Part shown: positions 28,373-36,951 of the stretch, piece by piece | Layout of the letters: each line of letters begins with the position of its first letter | How positions within the stretch are numbered: position 1 is the stretch's first letter | From: Maribacter sp. | GTDB taxonomy: Bacteria > Bacteroidota > Bacteroidia > Flavobacteriales > Flavobacteriaceae | DNA length: 64,000 nt | Direction of reading: 5' to 3' | Assembly: GCA_011050675.1 (NCBI GenBank) | Contig: DRFI01000029.1 | Location: forward strand, 154,808-218,807 | Made by a program: the position numbers and the translations under genes | The notes under the pieces: model-generated | What the model saw: the letters and a program-made list of their open reading frames with translations, nothing else | Told to the model about the DNA's origin: nothing | The model's database searches: none

Positions 28373-29053
28373 TTATGGAGTACTGCTACTTACTTGTAGT
28401 ATTTTACCATTGTACAACTTTTGTCCCTTCAAGGCGAAATCCATTATGTATTCTGCCATCTCTATAGCACTTACAGGTGCTTTATAACCTGGAAATGCTT
28501 CTTCCAACATTTCCGTCTGTACTGCGCCCAACGCCAATGCATTGAAGGTAGGACCTGTTTCTTTAAATTCTTCAGCTAATAATTCGGTTAACGTAAGAAC
28601 AGCTCCCTTACTAGAACTATATGCCGAAAGCCCAGGAAACTTAGCACTACCCTGAATACCGCCCATGGAGCTTATAGTTAGTACGTGCCCTCCTTTATTC
28701 ATAAAAGGTACAACCAACTTAGTCATAGACGCTACACCAAAAACATTCACCTCATAGACAGCCTTAAATTCTTGGTCTGTTAGCTCAAGAAAGGGCTTGT
28801 TGATTAATTTACCCGCATTATTTATTAGTGCAGAAACAGTACAATCATTTTCCTTTAAAAAATGAGACAACCTATCTTGATCTTCTTTTGATGATACATC
28901 AAAAGGAAATGCTTCTATATTCTTGTGATTGAGACTCTTAATTGGTTTTTCATTTCTTGAAAGAGCCAATACTTTGAAACCTGCATCTGCAAATAATCTA
29001 CTCAACTCAAAACCAATTCCTCTACTCGTTCCGGTAACAATAATATATTCCAT
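28373..29053 (-). CDS. Short-chain dehydrogenase/reductase
   Basis: The 226-residue SDR has the cofactor loop TGTSRGIGFE, ALINNAGK, a catalytic serine in ISSMGG and the SAYSSSKGA motif with the active Tyr and Lys. The C-terminus is short, as in many Bacteroidota SDRs. Substrate and coenzyme cannot be read from the sequence; there is no acidic residue directly after the first strand that would force NAD+ use. Its ATG overlaps the M28 peptidase stop codon by one base (TAATG). Confidence 0.88.
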   Translation of the reverse strand: MEYIIVTGTSRGIGFELSRLFADAGFKVLALSRNEKPIKSLNHKNIEAFPFDVSSKEDQDRLSHFLKENDCTVSALINNAGKLINKPFLELTDQEFKAVYEVNVFGVASMTKLVVPFMNKGGHVLTISSMGGIQGSAKFPGLSAYSSSKGAVLTLTELLAEEFKETGPTFNALALGAVQTEMLEEAFPGYKAPVSAIEMAEYIMDFALKGQKLYNGKILQVSSSTP

Positions 29054-30102
29054 TAGTTATACTTTACTTCTTTAATAGGCGAATTAATAATACCCGTAAG
29101 CACAGGTATAATATCATTAACAACCGTTGCCATATAATTATAATCCATCAATGAGGCTTCATCGCCAACCTTATGATACTCACCGAAATTGGTAAAATCA
29201 AAAGAACTATATGTTTGAGAAGGAACGTTGAACGCATCATGAAAAGGAGCATTATCGGAACGTCTAAACAAATTTAATTCTTTAGCCTTTGGAAGAAAAC
29301 CTACTAAATTTTTATTCGCATATCTATTAGTTACCTCAGCCAAATTAGAAAGCTCATAACCTGTTAAATATAAGCTATGGTCCTTATCTACCATAGGTAC
29401 ACCAACCATCTCAAAATTCAACATAGTATATAATTCAATATTCTCATTTTGAAGTTTCTCCGCTAAATGTTTTGAACCCACCAACCCTTTTTCTTCCGCT
29501 GAGAATAGTGCGAAAATTACGCTTCGCTTATTGCTTTTCAATTCACCAAAATACTTTGCAAACTCTAATACGGTAGTTGTTCCTGATGCATTGTCATTCG
29601 CTCCATTAGCAATAGTATCTCCATCATTACCGCTTATTATGCCGATATGATCATAATGCGCACCTATAATAACAATCTCATTCTTTAGTTCTGCGTCAGT
29701 ACCAGGTAAAAAACCCACTATATTATATGCCGTGCCTTCACTATAGTTAGATAAAGTATCTCTGTAAGATGTAAAATATGGAACTATATTATTCTCTTCA
29801 AATACATTCTGAATAAAACCAGCAGCCTTAGATATCCCTTCACTACCAGTATCTCTACCTTGTAATTCATCGGAAGTTAAGAAGGACATAGTTGCTTCAA
29901 TATCACTAGACGTGGTGTAAATACCCACACCAGTCTTTAATGTAGACATTTTACCTTCTGTTTTTTCGACAGTAGTATTAGGTACAATCTGACCCTTTAC
30001 GCCTTTTGGATTGGTAGGATTCAAAACCGTTGACTGATCAACCTTTGCTCCTCCACAGCTTAAAACTAAAAAGCTTAGAAATACTGTACATATATGTTTC
30101 AT
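29053..30102 (-). CDS. M28-family zinc aminopeptidase, lipoprotein
   Basis: The 349-residue protein begins with a lipoprotein signal peptide (MKHICTVFLSFLVLSCGG, Cys16). Zinc ligands and catalytic acids of M28 exopeptidases are visible in GAHYDHIG, NGANDNASGTTTVLE, FALFSAEEKGLVGSKHLA and FGEYHKVGDE. It is likely anchored in the periplasm or outer membrane and trims peptides. It is the first gene of the M28-SDR-sprT-manC-DUF389 operon. Confidence 0.9.
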   Translation of the reverse strand: MKHICTVFLSFLVLSCGGAKVDQSTVLNPTNPKGVKGQIVPNTTVEKTEGKMSTLKTGVGIYTTSSDIEATMSFLTSDELQGRDTGSEGISKAAGFIQNVFEENNIVPYFTSYRDTLSNYSEGTAYNIVGFLPGTDAELKNEIVIIGAHYDHIGIISGNDGDTIANGANDNASGTTTVLEFAKYFGELKSNKRSVIFALFSAEEKGLVGSKHLAEKLQNENIELYTMLNFEMVGVPMVDKDHSLYLTGYELSNLAEVTNRYANKNLVGFLPKAKELNLFRRSDNAPFHDAFNVPSQTYSSFDFTNFGEYHKVGDEASLMDYNYMATVVNDIIPVLTGIINSPIKEVKYN

Positions 30103-30136
30103 ATTAAAATCAAATTTAAAATCTAAAGATAAAAAA

Positions 30137-30161
30137 AAGCATCCCGTTGAAAGGATGCTTT
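30137..30161 (-). terminator. Rho-independent terminator after pdhC
   Basis: Stem AAAGCATCC/GGATGCTTT with a 7-base loop and an adjacent U-tract in the minus direction. It separates pdhC from the M28 operon. Confidence 0.85.
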
Positions 30162-30187
30162 AACAATTCTATTTTAAAACCAATTTT

Positions 30188-31825
30188 CTATGCTAACATA
30201 GTAACCGGGTTTTCAACAAAGTATCTCAACGTCTGCAGGAATTGAGCCCCTACAGCACCATCTACAGTTCTATGATCACAGGCAAGTGTTAACTTCATAG
30301 TGTTACCAACTACAATTTCACCGTTTTTAACAACAGGCTTTTCAACAATTGCTCCTACAGATAAAATAGCTGAATTAGGTTGATTGATAATACTTGTGAA
30401 TTCAAGTATACCGAACATACCTAAATTTGAAACCGTAAACGTGCTACCTTCCATTTCCGAAGGTGCTATTTTTTTGTTCCTAGCTTTACCTGCCAAGTCT
30501 TTAACTGCACTGCCGATCTGCGTTAAACCTAGTAAATCTGCATGTTTTACTACGGGCACAACTAAACCTTCGTCAACAGCTACAGCAACACCCATATGAA
30601 TATGTTTATGATGTTTTGTGGTATCTCCGTTCCAAGATGTATTTACCTGAGGATGTTTTCTAAGTGCCATAGCACAAGCTTTCAACACCATATCATTAAA
30701 TGATACTTTAGTATCTGGCAAGCTATTAATTTGAGCACGAGATGCTTTTGCATTATCCATGTCCACTTCTATTGTAAGGTAGAAATGTGGTGCATTAAAT
30801 TTAGAATTACCCAATGCCTTGGCTATAGCCTTACGCATATTAGAATTCTTAACTTCTTCCGTCCCTTCTTTGCCAGATGGCAAAGCCATAGAAACTGGTT
30901 GTGAAGCAATTGCATTTTCAGTTTTTACACCTGAAGCTGTAACTGGTGCCGGACTTGCACTCGGAGTATAATTCTCTATATCCTTTTTAATAATTCTACC
31001 GTTATCGCCAGAGCCTGAAACTTTAGCTAAATCAATACCTTTATCAGCTGCTATTTTCTTAGCCAAAGGAGATACAAAGATTCGTTCTCCATCAGCAACC
31101 GATTTTGAAACTTCCTTATTATCAGATATAACAGCAGATTTTTCTTCTTCCTTTTCAGTATTACTTGATGCACTATTCTTAGCTCCACGAGATTTGTTAC
31201 TTAAAACAGCATCTATATCTGTACCTTCTGGACCTATAACTGCTAAAACTGCATCTACAGGAGAAGATTCACCTTCCTGTATTCCAATATACAACAACTT
31301 ACCATTGTAGAAAGACTCAAACTCCATAGTAGCCTTGTCGGTTTCAATCTCGGCAAGTATATCTCCTTCTTCTACATCATCACCAACTTTCTTCAACCAA
31401 CTAGCCACAGTACCTTCTTCCATGGTGTCACTTAAACGAGGCATCTTAATTACTTCAACACCTTCTGGAATTTCATCAACTTCCTCTGACTCTTCTATAG
31501 AATCCTCGGCAACAACTTCTTTCTCAGAAGATTCTTCTTCTGAAACAGATGAACTACCTCCACCTAACAATCCAGAAATATCCTCACCTTCATCACCTAT
31601 AATTGCCAACAAACTATCAACAGGAGCTGTATCACCTTCTGGGATACCTATATACAATAGGGTTCCTTCATTAAATGATTCGAACTCCATCGTTGCCTTA
31701 TCAGTTTCGATTTCAGCTAGTATATCTCCTTCTTCAATTTTATCTCCAACGCTTTTTAACCATTTAGCTACGGTACCCTCTTCCATGGTATCGCTTAAAC
31801 GGGGCATATTTACTACTATAGCCAT
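30188..31825 (-). CDS. pdhC: Pyruvate dehydrogenase E2, dihydrolipoyllysine acetyltransferase
   Basis: The 545-residue E2 has two N-terminal lipoyl domains with the identical attachment motif ETDKATMEFES (Lys43 and Lys164), joined by Ser/Glu-rich linkers. A peripheral-subunit-binding domain follows (about 250-290, VSPLAKKIAADKGIDL), then the acetyltransferase domain with the DHRTVDGAVGAQFL active site. It transfers acetyl from E1 to CoA. It follows pdhA by 4 bp; pdhB is 21 kb away. The two lipoyl domains share long nearly identical stretches, so an in-frame internal duplication is evident. Confidence 0.96.
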   Translation of the reverse strand: MAIVVNMPRLSDTMEEGTVAKWLKSVGDKIEEGDILAEIETDKATMEFESFNEGTLLYIGIPEGDTAPVDSLLAIIGDEGEDISGLLGGGSSSVSEEESSEKEVVAEDSIEESEEVDEIPEGVEVIKMPRLSDTMEEGTVASWLKKVGDDVEEGDILAEIETDKATMEFESFYNGKLLYIGIQEGESSPVDAVLAVIGPEGTDIDAVLSNKSRGAKNSASSNTEKEEEKSAVISDNKEVSKSVADGERIFVSPLAKKIAADKGIDLAKVSGSGDNGRIIKKDIENYTPSASPAPVTASGVKTENAIASQPVSMALPSGKEGTEEVKNSNMRKAIAKALGNSKFNAPHFYLTIEVDMDNAKASRAQINSLPDTKVSFNDMVLKACAMALRKHPQVNTSWNGDTTKHHKHIHMGVAVAVDEGLVVPVVKHADLLGLTQIGSAVKDLAGKARNKKIAPSEMEGSTFTVSNLGMFGILEFTSIINQPNSAILSVGAIVEKPVVKNGEIVVGNTMKLTLACDHRTVDGAVGAQFLQTLRYFVENPVTMLA

Positions 31826-31829
31826 CTAA

Positions 31830-32828
31830 TTATAATTTATGTTGAACAAATGGAAAATCCTCTTGTTCGTAAACCATATCATATAATTGGTTTACCGGTG
31901 GATAATCTGATTCTTCTGCAAACTTCTCGCATTCCTTAACCATTACCTTGACATTTTTGTCAATATCTTTGATTTCAGCGTCTGTTGCGTATTTATTTTC
32001 TTTAATAATATCCAATACTTGAGTAATTGGATCTATCTTTTTGTATTCTTCAACTTCATCCTTAGTTCTGTAATGCTGTGCATCTGACATTGAATGACCT
32101 CTGTATCTATAAGTTTTCATTTCAAGGAAAGTTGGTCCTCCACCACTACGTGCCCTATCAATAGCTTTACTCATTTCTTGCGCAACGGTAACAGGGTTCA
32201 TTCCATCAACTGGTCCACAAGGCATTTCATAACCTAACCCTAATTTCCATATTTCTGTAGAAAAAGATGTTCTAGCTACCGAAGTACCCATCGCATAACC
32301 ATTATTTTCACATATAAAAACAACAGGTAATTGCCATAACATAGCCAAATTAAAGGCTTCATGTAATGCCCCTTGTCTAACGGCACCATCACCCATATAA
32401 CATAAAGTAACGTTATCTCTACCTGCATACTTATCGCCAAAAGCCATACCTGCACCTAAAGGAATTTGACCCCCAACAATACCATGACCACCATGAAAAC
32501 GATGTTCTTTTGAAAAAATATGCATTGAACCGCCCATACCTTTTGAAGTACCGGTTACCTTACCAAATAGTTCAGCCATAACCATTTTAGGATCAACACC
32601 CATGCCAATTGGCTGAACGTGATTTCTATAAGCGGTTATCATTCGGTCCTTGGTTAAATCCATTGCATGAAGAGCACCAGCTAAAACAGCCTCTTGCCCA
32701 TTATACAAATGTAAAAACCCTCTTACCTTTTGCTGAATATACACAGCAGCCAATTTATCCTCAAATTTTCTCCAAAATAGCATGTCTGCATACCATTTTA
32801 AATATGTTTCCTTGGTGATTTTTTTCAT
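31830..32828 (-). CDS. pdhA: Pyruvate dehydrogenase E1 component, alpha subunit
   Basis: The alpha chain carries the thiamine-diphosphate motif GDGAVRQGALHEAFN through CENNGYAMGT. The phosphorylation-loop region YRYRGHSMSDAQHYR is also typical. MGGSMHIFSKEHRFHGGHGIVGGQIPLG is a strongly conserved E1-alpha core (given in part: MGGSMHIF, GGHGIVGGQIP). I start at the ATG at 32828; a TTG codon lies immediately upstream. It is the first gene of pdhA-pdhC. A -7-like TATTTTTG lies upstream on the minus strand (32899-32906). Confidence 0.95.
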   Translation of the reverse strand: MKKITKETYLKWYADMLFWRKFEDKLAAVYIQQKVRGFLHLYNGQEAVLAGALHAMDLTKDRMITAYRNHVQPIGMGVDPKMVMAELFGKVTGTSKGMGGSMHIFSKEHRFHGGHGIVGGQIPLGAGMAFGDKYAGRDNVTLCYMGDGAVRQGALHEAFNLAMLWQLPVVFICENNGYAMGTSVARTSFSTEIWKLGLGYEMPCGPVDGMNPVTVAQEMSKAIDRARSGGGPTFLEMKTYRYRGHSMSDAQHYRTKDEVEEYKKIDPITQVLDIIKENKYATDAEIKDIDKNVKVMVKECEKFAEESDYPPVNQLYDMVYEQEDFPFVQHKL

Positions 32829-33016
32829 CAATTTTAACTAAAGGTTTAAAATTCTTAATTGATTACCAAGGTAACGTGACCTAGGTATACAAGAAGAGCA
32901 AAAATACACATATAAATGAACCGATAAAAATAATAGAAGTAAATCCATTAAGAAATTATATGCTTAACAAATAAAGCATATAACGTGTTTATTTACAATA
33001 CTTTTTGCAAAAATCA

Positions 33017-33505
33017 TCAATTAAGAAAGCTACTATTAAATCCTAACGGCAATAAATCTGCTAAAGAATTACACTCAATAACACTACCTGTCTCTCCCAT
33101 TAATAAGATTCTTATCGGCTCTCCTTGCCTAAACTCATACTCGGAAATTGCCTGTCGACAATTACCACAAGGCGCGGCAGGCTCACTAACTTCATGATTT
33201 AAAGATGCAGCAGTTATTGCTATTGCCCTTATACTCATACCTGGGTATTTTGCACCTGCATAAAAAATAGCTACTCTTTCTGCACATAAACCTGACGGAT
33301 AGGATGCATTTTCTTGATTATTCCCTTCTATGATTTCTCCATTATCCATTAAAACAGAAGCGCCAACATTAAAACTTGAATAAGGGGCATATGCTCTTTG
33401 CCTTGCCTTAACAGCAGCTGACATTAAAGTTTGACCAGCATCATTTAATTCATTGAATGCATCGTACACTGTTACATCAAAACTTATCTTCTTTCGGTTA
33501 ATCAT
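33017..33505 (-). CDS. cdd: Cytidine deaminase
   Basis: The 162-residue zinc enzyme deaminates cytidine and deoxycytidine in pyrimidine salvage. Zinc and catalytic residues appear in SGLCAERVAIF (Cys-Ala-Glu) and APCGNCRQ (the two Cys of PCxxC). AYAPYSSFNVGAS is the usual substrate loop. It lies between porV and pdhA on the minus strand. A terminator separates it from porV, which lies downstream. Confidence 0.95.
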   Translation of the reverse strand: MINRKKISFDVTVYDAFNELNDAGQTLMSAAVKARQRAYAPYSSFNVGASVLMDNGEIIEGNNQENASYPSGLCAERVAIFYAGAKYPGMSIRAIAITAASLNHEVSEPAAPCGNCRQAISEYEFRQGEPIRILLMGETGSVIECNSLADLLPLGFNSSFLN

Positions 33506-33580
33506 ATTTTTATTTTGTTTTTCAATCTACAAATATAAATCTGGTGCTAATAAAAAAATACCATAAAAATATTAGCGCAT

Positions 33581-33609
33581 AAAAAAACCTGCTTTGAGCA
33601 GGTTTTTTT
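33581..33609 (-). terminator. Rho-independent terminator between cdd and porV
   Basis: Stem AAAACCTGCT/AGCAGGTTTT with a 3-base loop, flanked by A- and T-runs. It lies past the porV stop codon in the minus direction and 5' to nothing else, so it ends porV transcripts. Confidence 0.85.
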
Positions 33610-33629
33610 AATATAAAATCTTCAAAAGA

Positions 33630-34778
33630 TTAATCGTTGTAAAATTCTTCTCCTAAATTAAAAGTAAGAGAAAAACGAAGCGTATTTTCTAAAGGATTTC
33701 TTACTTGAGAAGTTGAAAATAAGTATGATAAATCTACTTGTGCAGCTTTAAATTTAAATCCAGCTCCTAAAGTAAAGAACTTCCTAGAACCCTTTTCTTC
33801 GCTTTCATTGAAATAACCTGTTCTTAACATGAAAGCATCTTGATAAGTATACTCAGCTCCTAAAGCCCATGTAAATTCTTTTAACTCTTCACTAAATCCA
33901 TCGGGAGCATCTGAAAAGGAATTAAAAATACCACTGAATCCACTTTCATTTTGGTAAATATCATTATCAGCAGAATCTACATCACCGTCACCATCAAAAT
34001 CTTGAGGAGTCGGCACAAGTAACTTACTGAATTCTGTAGTTATACCAATAACATTGTCTTGATCTAAAATAAAATCAAAACCACCACCAACACTTAATTT
34101 ACTTGGCAAAAAGTTCTCTTGACCACCTTCGTCATATTGAATCTTCCCACCAATGTTTGAAAGATTAAAACCACCTCTCCATCTACCATCAAAATTATTA
34201 TAGGCAATTTCATTAGACCTATAGTAACCCGCGACGTCTACCGCAAAAGAACCAGCAGCTTGAGAATCTTCTGTTCCGTTCTGTGGTAATTTTAAATTAG
34301 ACCTTATATATCTACCCCCAACTGCCATTGAGAAAGTTGGACTTAGCTTTAACGAATATGAACCATCTAATGCCAATTCATTGGGTTTTGCTATTGTCCC
34401 TGGGTCATTTGCGAATTGTCTCAATTCTATCTCACCCAGTGTAAAATAACGTAAACTTAATGCGAAAGCACTTTGTTCATCTATTTTATTGTAAAAACTA
34501 GCGTTTAGCAAAGATATATCCGTAATTATACTTTCTAAATAAGGAGTATAACTAACACCTATTCCAATTTTTTGTTCTGCAAAAGCAAATTTAGCAGGGT
34601 TCCACTGTTGAGAAAACGCATCTGTAGAAGTTGCCACCCCCATATCACCCATACCTGCAGATCTAGCGTCTGCTGCAATTGTCAGAAATGGAACAGCCGT
34701 AGTTATTACACGCTGATCATCTTGCGCAAAAACTTTACCGATAATCAATACAAAGAAAATTATTGAAATTTTTCTCAT
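33630..34778 (-). CDS. porV: Type IX secretion system outer-membrane protein PorV
   Basis: The 382-residue protein has a signal peptide (MRKISIIFFVLIIGKVFAQ) and the PorV hallmark near the N-terminus: TIAADARSAGMGDMGVATS followed by QQWNPAKFAF. A 14-strand FadL-like barrel follows, ending in LRFSLTFNLGE. PorV shuttles T9SS cargo from the translocon to the PorU sortase complex and is needed for secretion of many surface enzymes. The neighbouring gldJ is transcribed divergently. The sortase gene porU, adjacent to porV in Flavobacterium johnsoniae, is not here. Confidence 0.93.
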   Translation of the reverse strand: MRKISIIFFVLIIGKVFAQDDQRVITTAVPFLTIAADARSAGMGDMGVATSTDAFSQQWNPAKFAFAEQKIGIGVSYTPYLESIITDISLLNASFYNKIDEQSAFALSLRYFTLGEIELRQFANDPGTIAKPNELALDGSYSLKLSPTFSMAVGGRYIRSNLKLPQNGTEDSQAAGSFAVDVAGYYRSNEIAYNNFDGRWRGGFNLSNIGGKIQYDEGGQENFLPSKLSVGGGFDFILDQDNVIGITTEFSKLLVPTPQDFDGDGDVDSADNDIYQNESGFSGIFNSFSDAPDGFSEELKEFTWALGAEYTYQDAFMLRTGYFNESEEKGSRKFFTLGAGFKFKAAQVDLSYLFSTSQVRNPLENTLRFSLTFNLGEEFYND

Positions 34779-35220
34779 CTTAAATTAGTTCTTTAAATTT
34801 TTAAAGCTGAAATATAGTGATTAACCTATTTCAAGCTCTAATATTTTACATGTAAACGCACTTTTTCCCGTTATCTTGCATGATTATTATGTTTTTTGTA
34901 ATAATTATTTCCCAACGATATTATAGTAAGCTTTTCTCCCTATTAAGATTCCTAAAATAATATAGTTCTACATGCATTCGAAAAGAAATATTTAAAACCA
35001 TACTAATTAACTGTTTTAAGCGTTTACCTATTTAAGCGAACCTAAATTTATTGACAGTTCGATTTGAGATTTATAAAATAATTTTCAATTGTAAAATATT
35101 CTCATAAAAACACCGTTCTATTGAGCGAAAGTGACAAACAAATTAAAAGAAATTACAGTATCATATTTCTATAGTGGCCAAACTACTATAGTATGTGAAA
35201 ATTGAACTCAAGTCCTAATT
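34779..35220. other. 442-bp divergent intergenic region between porV and gldJ
   Basis: AT-rich with no open frame of note on either strand. About 30 bp before gldJ there is an inverted repeat, CTATAGT at 35169-35175 and ACTATAG at 35185-35191. No porU remnant was seen. It must hold two divergent promoters, but I could not place convincing TAnnTTTG boxes. Confidence 0.5.
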
Positions 35221-36888
35221 ATGAAAAAACATTTAATAAAAGTTGTACTCTCATGCACGGTAATCGTAGGAGGTTTAACAGCAACTAGCTGTTCCAAATC
35301 TTCATCTTCAAAAAATACGTCTAGAGCTACAGGTTGGAAAATAAATGCCAAGGAAGGTGGTTTTCAATACAATACCGATTTCAAAGAGCAAGAAACTGCT
35401 CCAGGACTGGTATTTGTTGAAGGTGGTACTTTTACAAAAGGTAAAGTACAAGATGATGTTATGCACGATTGGAACAACACCCCTACATCGCAACATGTAC
35501 AATCTTTTTACATGGACGAGACAGAGGTAACCAATGTAATGTATTTGGAATATCTTGATTATTTAAAAAGTGTTTACCCTCCAGAAAATCCTAAGTACAC
35601 AAACATTTATGTAGGTGCTTTACCAGATACTTTAGTTTGGAGAAATAGATTAGGCTTCAACGAAACAATGACAAATAATTACCTGAGGCACCCAGCATAT
35701 GCAGAATACCCTGTGGTAGGTGTAAACTGGATTCAGGCAACACAATTTGCAGAATGGAGAACTGACCGTGTAAACGAGGTAATGTTAGAAAGAGAAGGCT
35801 ACTTATCTGAAGACGCTAAATACCAAGCAGCTACTGGTGAAGTACAAGGTACATTTAGCACTGAAGCTTACTTAAACAGACCAGAATCTGTTTATAACGG
35901 ACAAATTGATTCTCTACAAGGAAAAATGAAAAAAGATAGTACATCTACTTTCGCAAAAAGAAGTAGCGGTATTATTATGCCAGAATATAGACTACCTACA
36001 GAAACTGAATGGGAATATGCTGCTCAGGCTCAAGTTGGTCAACGAGAATATAACAACTACAGAGGTAGAAAAAAATATCCTTGGGAAGGTGATTACACTC
36101 GAAACGGACAACGCGTTGGTAGAGGTGACCAATTAGCTAACTTTAAGCAAGGTAAAGGTGATTATGGCGGAATTGCAGGTTGGTCTGATGATGGTGCCGA
36201 TATTACTGCTCAAGTGATGTCTTACAAGCCGAATGATTTAGGTCTTTATGATATGGCTGGTAATGTTGCCGAGTGGACCGCTGATGTTTATAGACCAATA
36301 GTTGATGACGAAGTAAGTGATTTCAACTACTATAGAGGTAACATTTATATGAAGAGCGCTATAGGCGAAGATGGTAAAGTAAAAATCTTAAGAGATTCAA
36401 TTATTTATGACACCCTTCCAAACGGGAAAGTAGTTGCCGTAAACTTACCAGGAGAAATTAAAATGGTGCCAGTTGATGAAAAAGAAACTTATCTAAGAAC
36501 AAACTTTTCTTCTAGTGACAATAGAGGATATAGAGATGGTGATGCTGGCTCTTCAAGATTTTACGACAGATTCAATGACGGTGAAGAAGAAGATTCAAAC
36601 AAGAAAATGTATAATTCTCCAAAACATTCTGTAGAAAGAGATTCTTTAGGAGACCTTGTTAAAGGATATGATGCTTCAAACAACAGAACTACTCTAATAA
36701 ATGATGAAGTAAGAGTTTACAAAGGTGGTTCTTGGAGAGATAGAGCTTATTGGTTAGATCCTGCACAAAGAAGATATTTACCACAGTATATGGCTACAGA
36801 TAATATCGGCTTTAGATGTGCAATGTCAAGAGTTGGTTCAAAATCAAAAACAAAGAACAAAACAGTTAGAGGAAAGAAAGCTAAATAA
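35221..36888 (+). CDS. gldJ: Gliding motility lipoprotein GldJ
   Basis: The 555-residue lipoprotein has a signal peptide ending in ATSC (Cys24) and an FGE-sulfatase-like domain. The GldJ-specific start reads GWKINAKEGGFQYNTDF, then LVFVEGGTFTKGKVQDDVMHDW and FYMDETEVTN. Later blocks include YRLPTETEWEYAAQ, LGLYDMAGNVAEWTADVY and VYKGGSWRDRAYWLDP. GldJ is an outer-membrane lipoprotein that stabilises GldK and supports both gliding and T9SS in flavobacteria. Its C-terminus (KSKTKNKTVRGKKAK) is basic. murF follows behind a terminator. Confidence 0.95.
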   Translation: MKKHLIKVVLSCTVIVGGLTATSCSKSSSSKNTSRATGWKINAKEGGFQYNTDFKEQETAPGLVFVEGGTFTKGKVQDDVMHDWNNTPTSQHVQSFYMDETEVTNVMYLEYLDYLKSVYPPENPKYTNIYVGALPDTLVWRNRLGFNETMTNNYLRHPAYAEYPVVGVNWIQATQFAEWRTDRVNEVMLEREGYLSEDAKYQAATGEVQGTFSTEAYLNRPESVYNGQIDSLQGKMKKDSTSTFAKRSSGIIMPEYRLPTETEWEYAAQAQVGQREYNNYRGRKKYPWEGDYTRNGQRVGRGDQLANFKQGKGDYGGIAGWSDDGADITAQVMSYKPNDLGLYDMAGNVAEWTADVYRPIVDDEVSDFNYYRGNIYMKSAIGEDGKVKILRDSIIYDTLPNGKVVAVNLPGEIKMVPVDEKETYLRTNFSSSDNRGYRDGDAGSSRFYDRFNDGEEEDSNKKMYNSPKHSVERDSLGDLVKGYDASNNRTTLINDEVRVYKGGSWRDRAYWLDPAQRRYLPQYMATDNIGFRCAMSRVGSKSKTKNKTVRGKKAK

Positions 36889-36910
36889 TTTTTCTCTTTA
36901 CGAACTAAAA

Positions 36911-36940
36911 AAAGCCCTTTTCTTAAAGGGCTTTTTTTTA
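36911..36940 (+). terminator. Rho-independent terminator after gldJ
   Basis: Stem AAAGCCCTTT with AAAGGGCTTT and a short loop, followed by a long T-run, between gldJ and murF. Confidence 0.88.
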
Positions 36941-36951
36941 TCTTCGATTTT

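Noticed and set aside
31335..31829. 164-codon plus-strand open frame opposite pdhC
   Set aside because: Serine/proline-rich translation is the antisense of the repeated lipoyl domains; it shows the same internal repeat and has no own features.
35221..36888. GldJ as an EgtB-like or sulfatase-modifying enzyme
   Set aside because: It shares the FGE fold, but it is a lipoprotein with GldJ-specific blocks and lacks the DinB iron-binding half.
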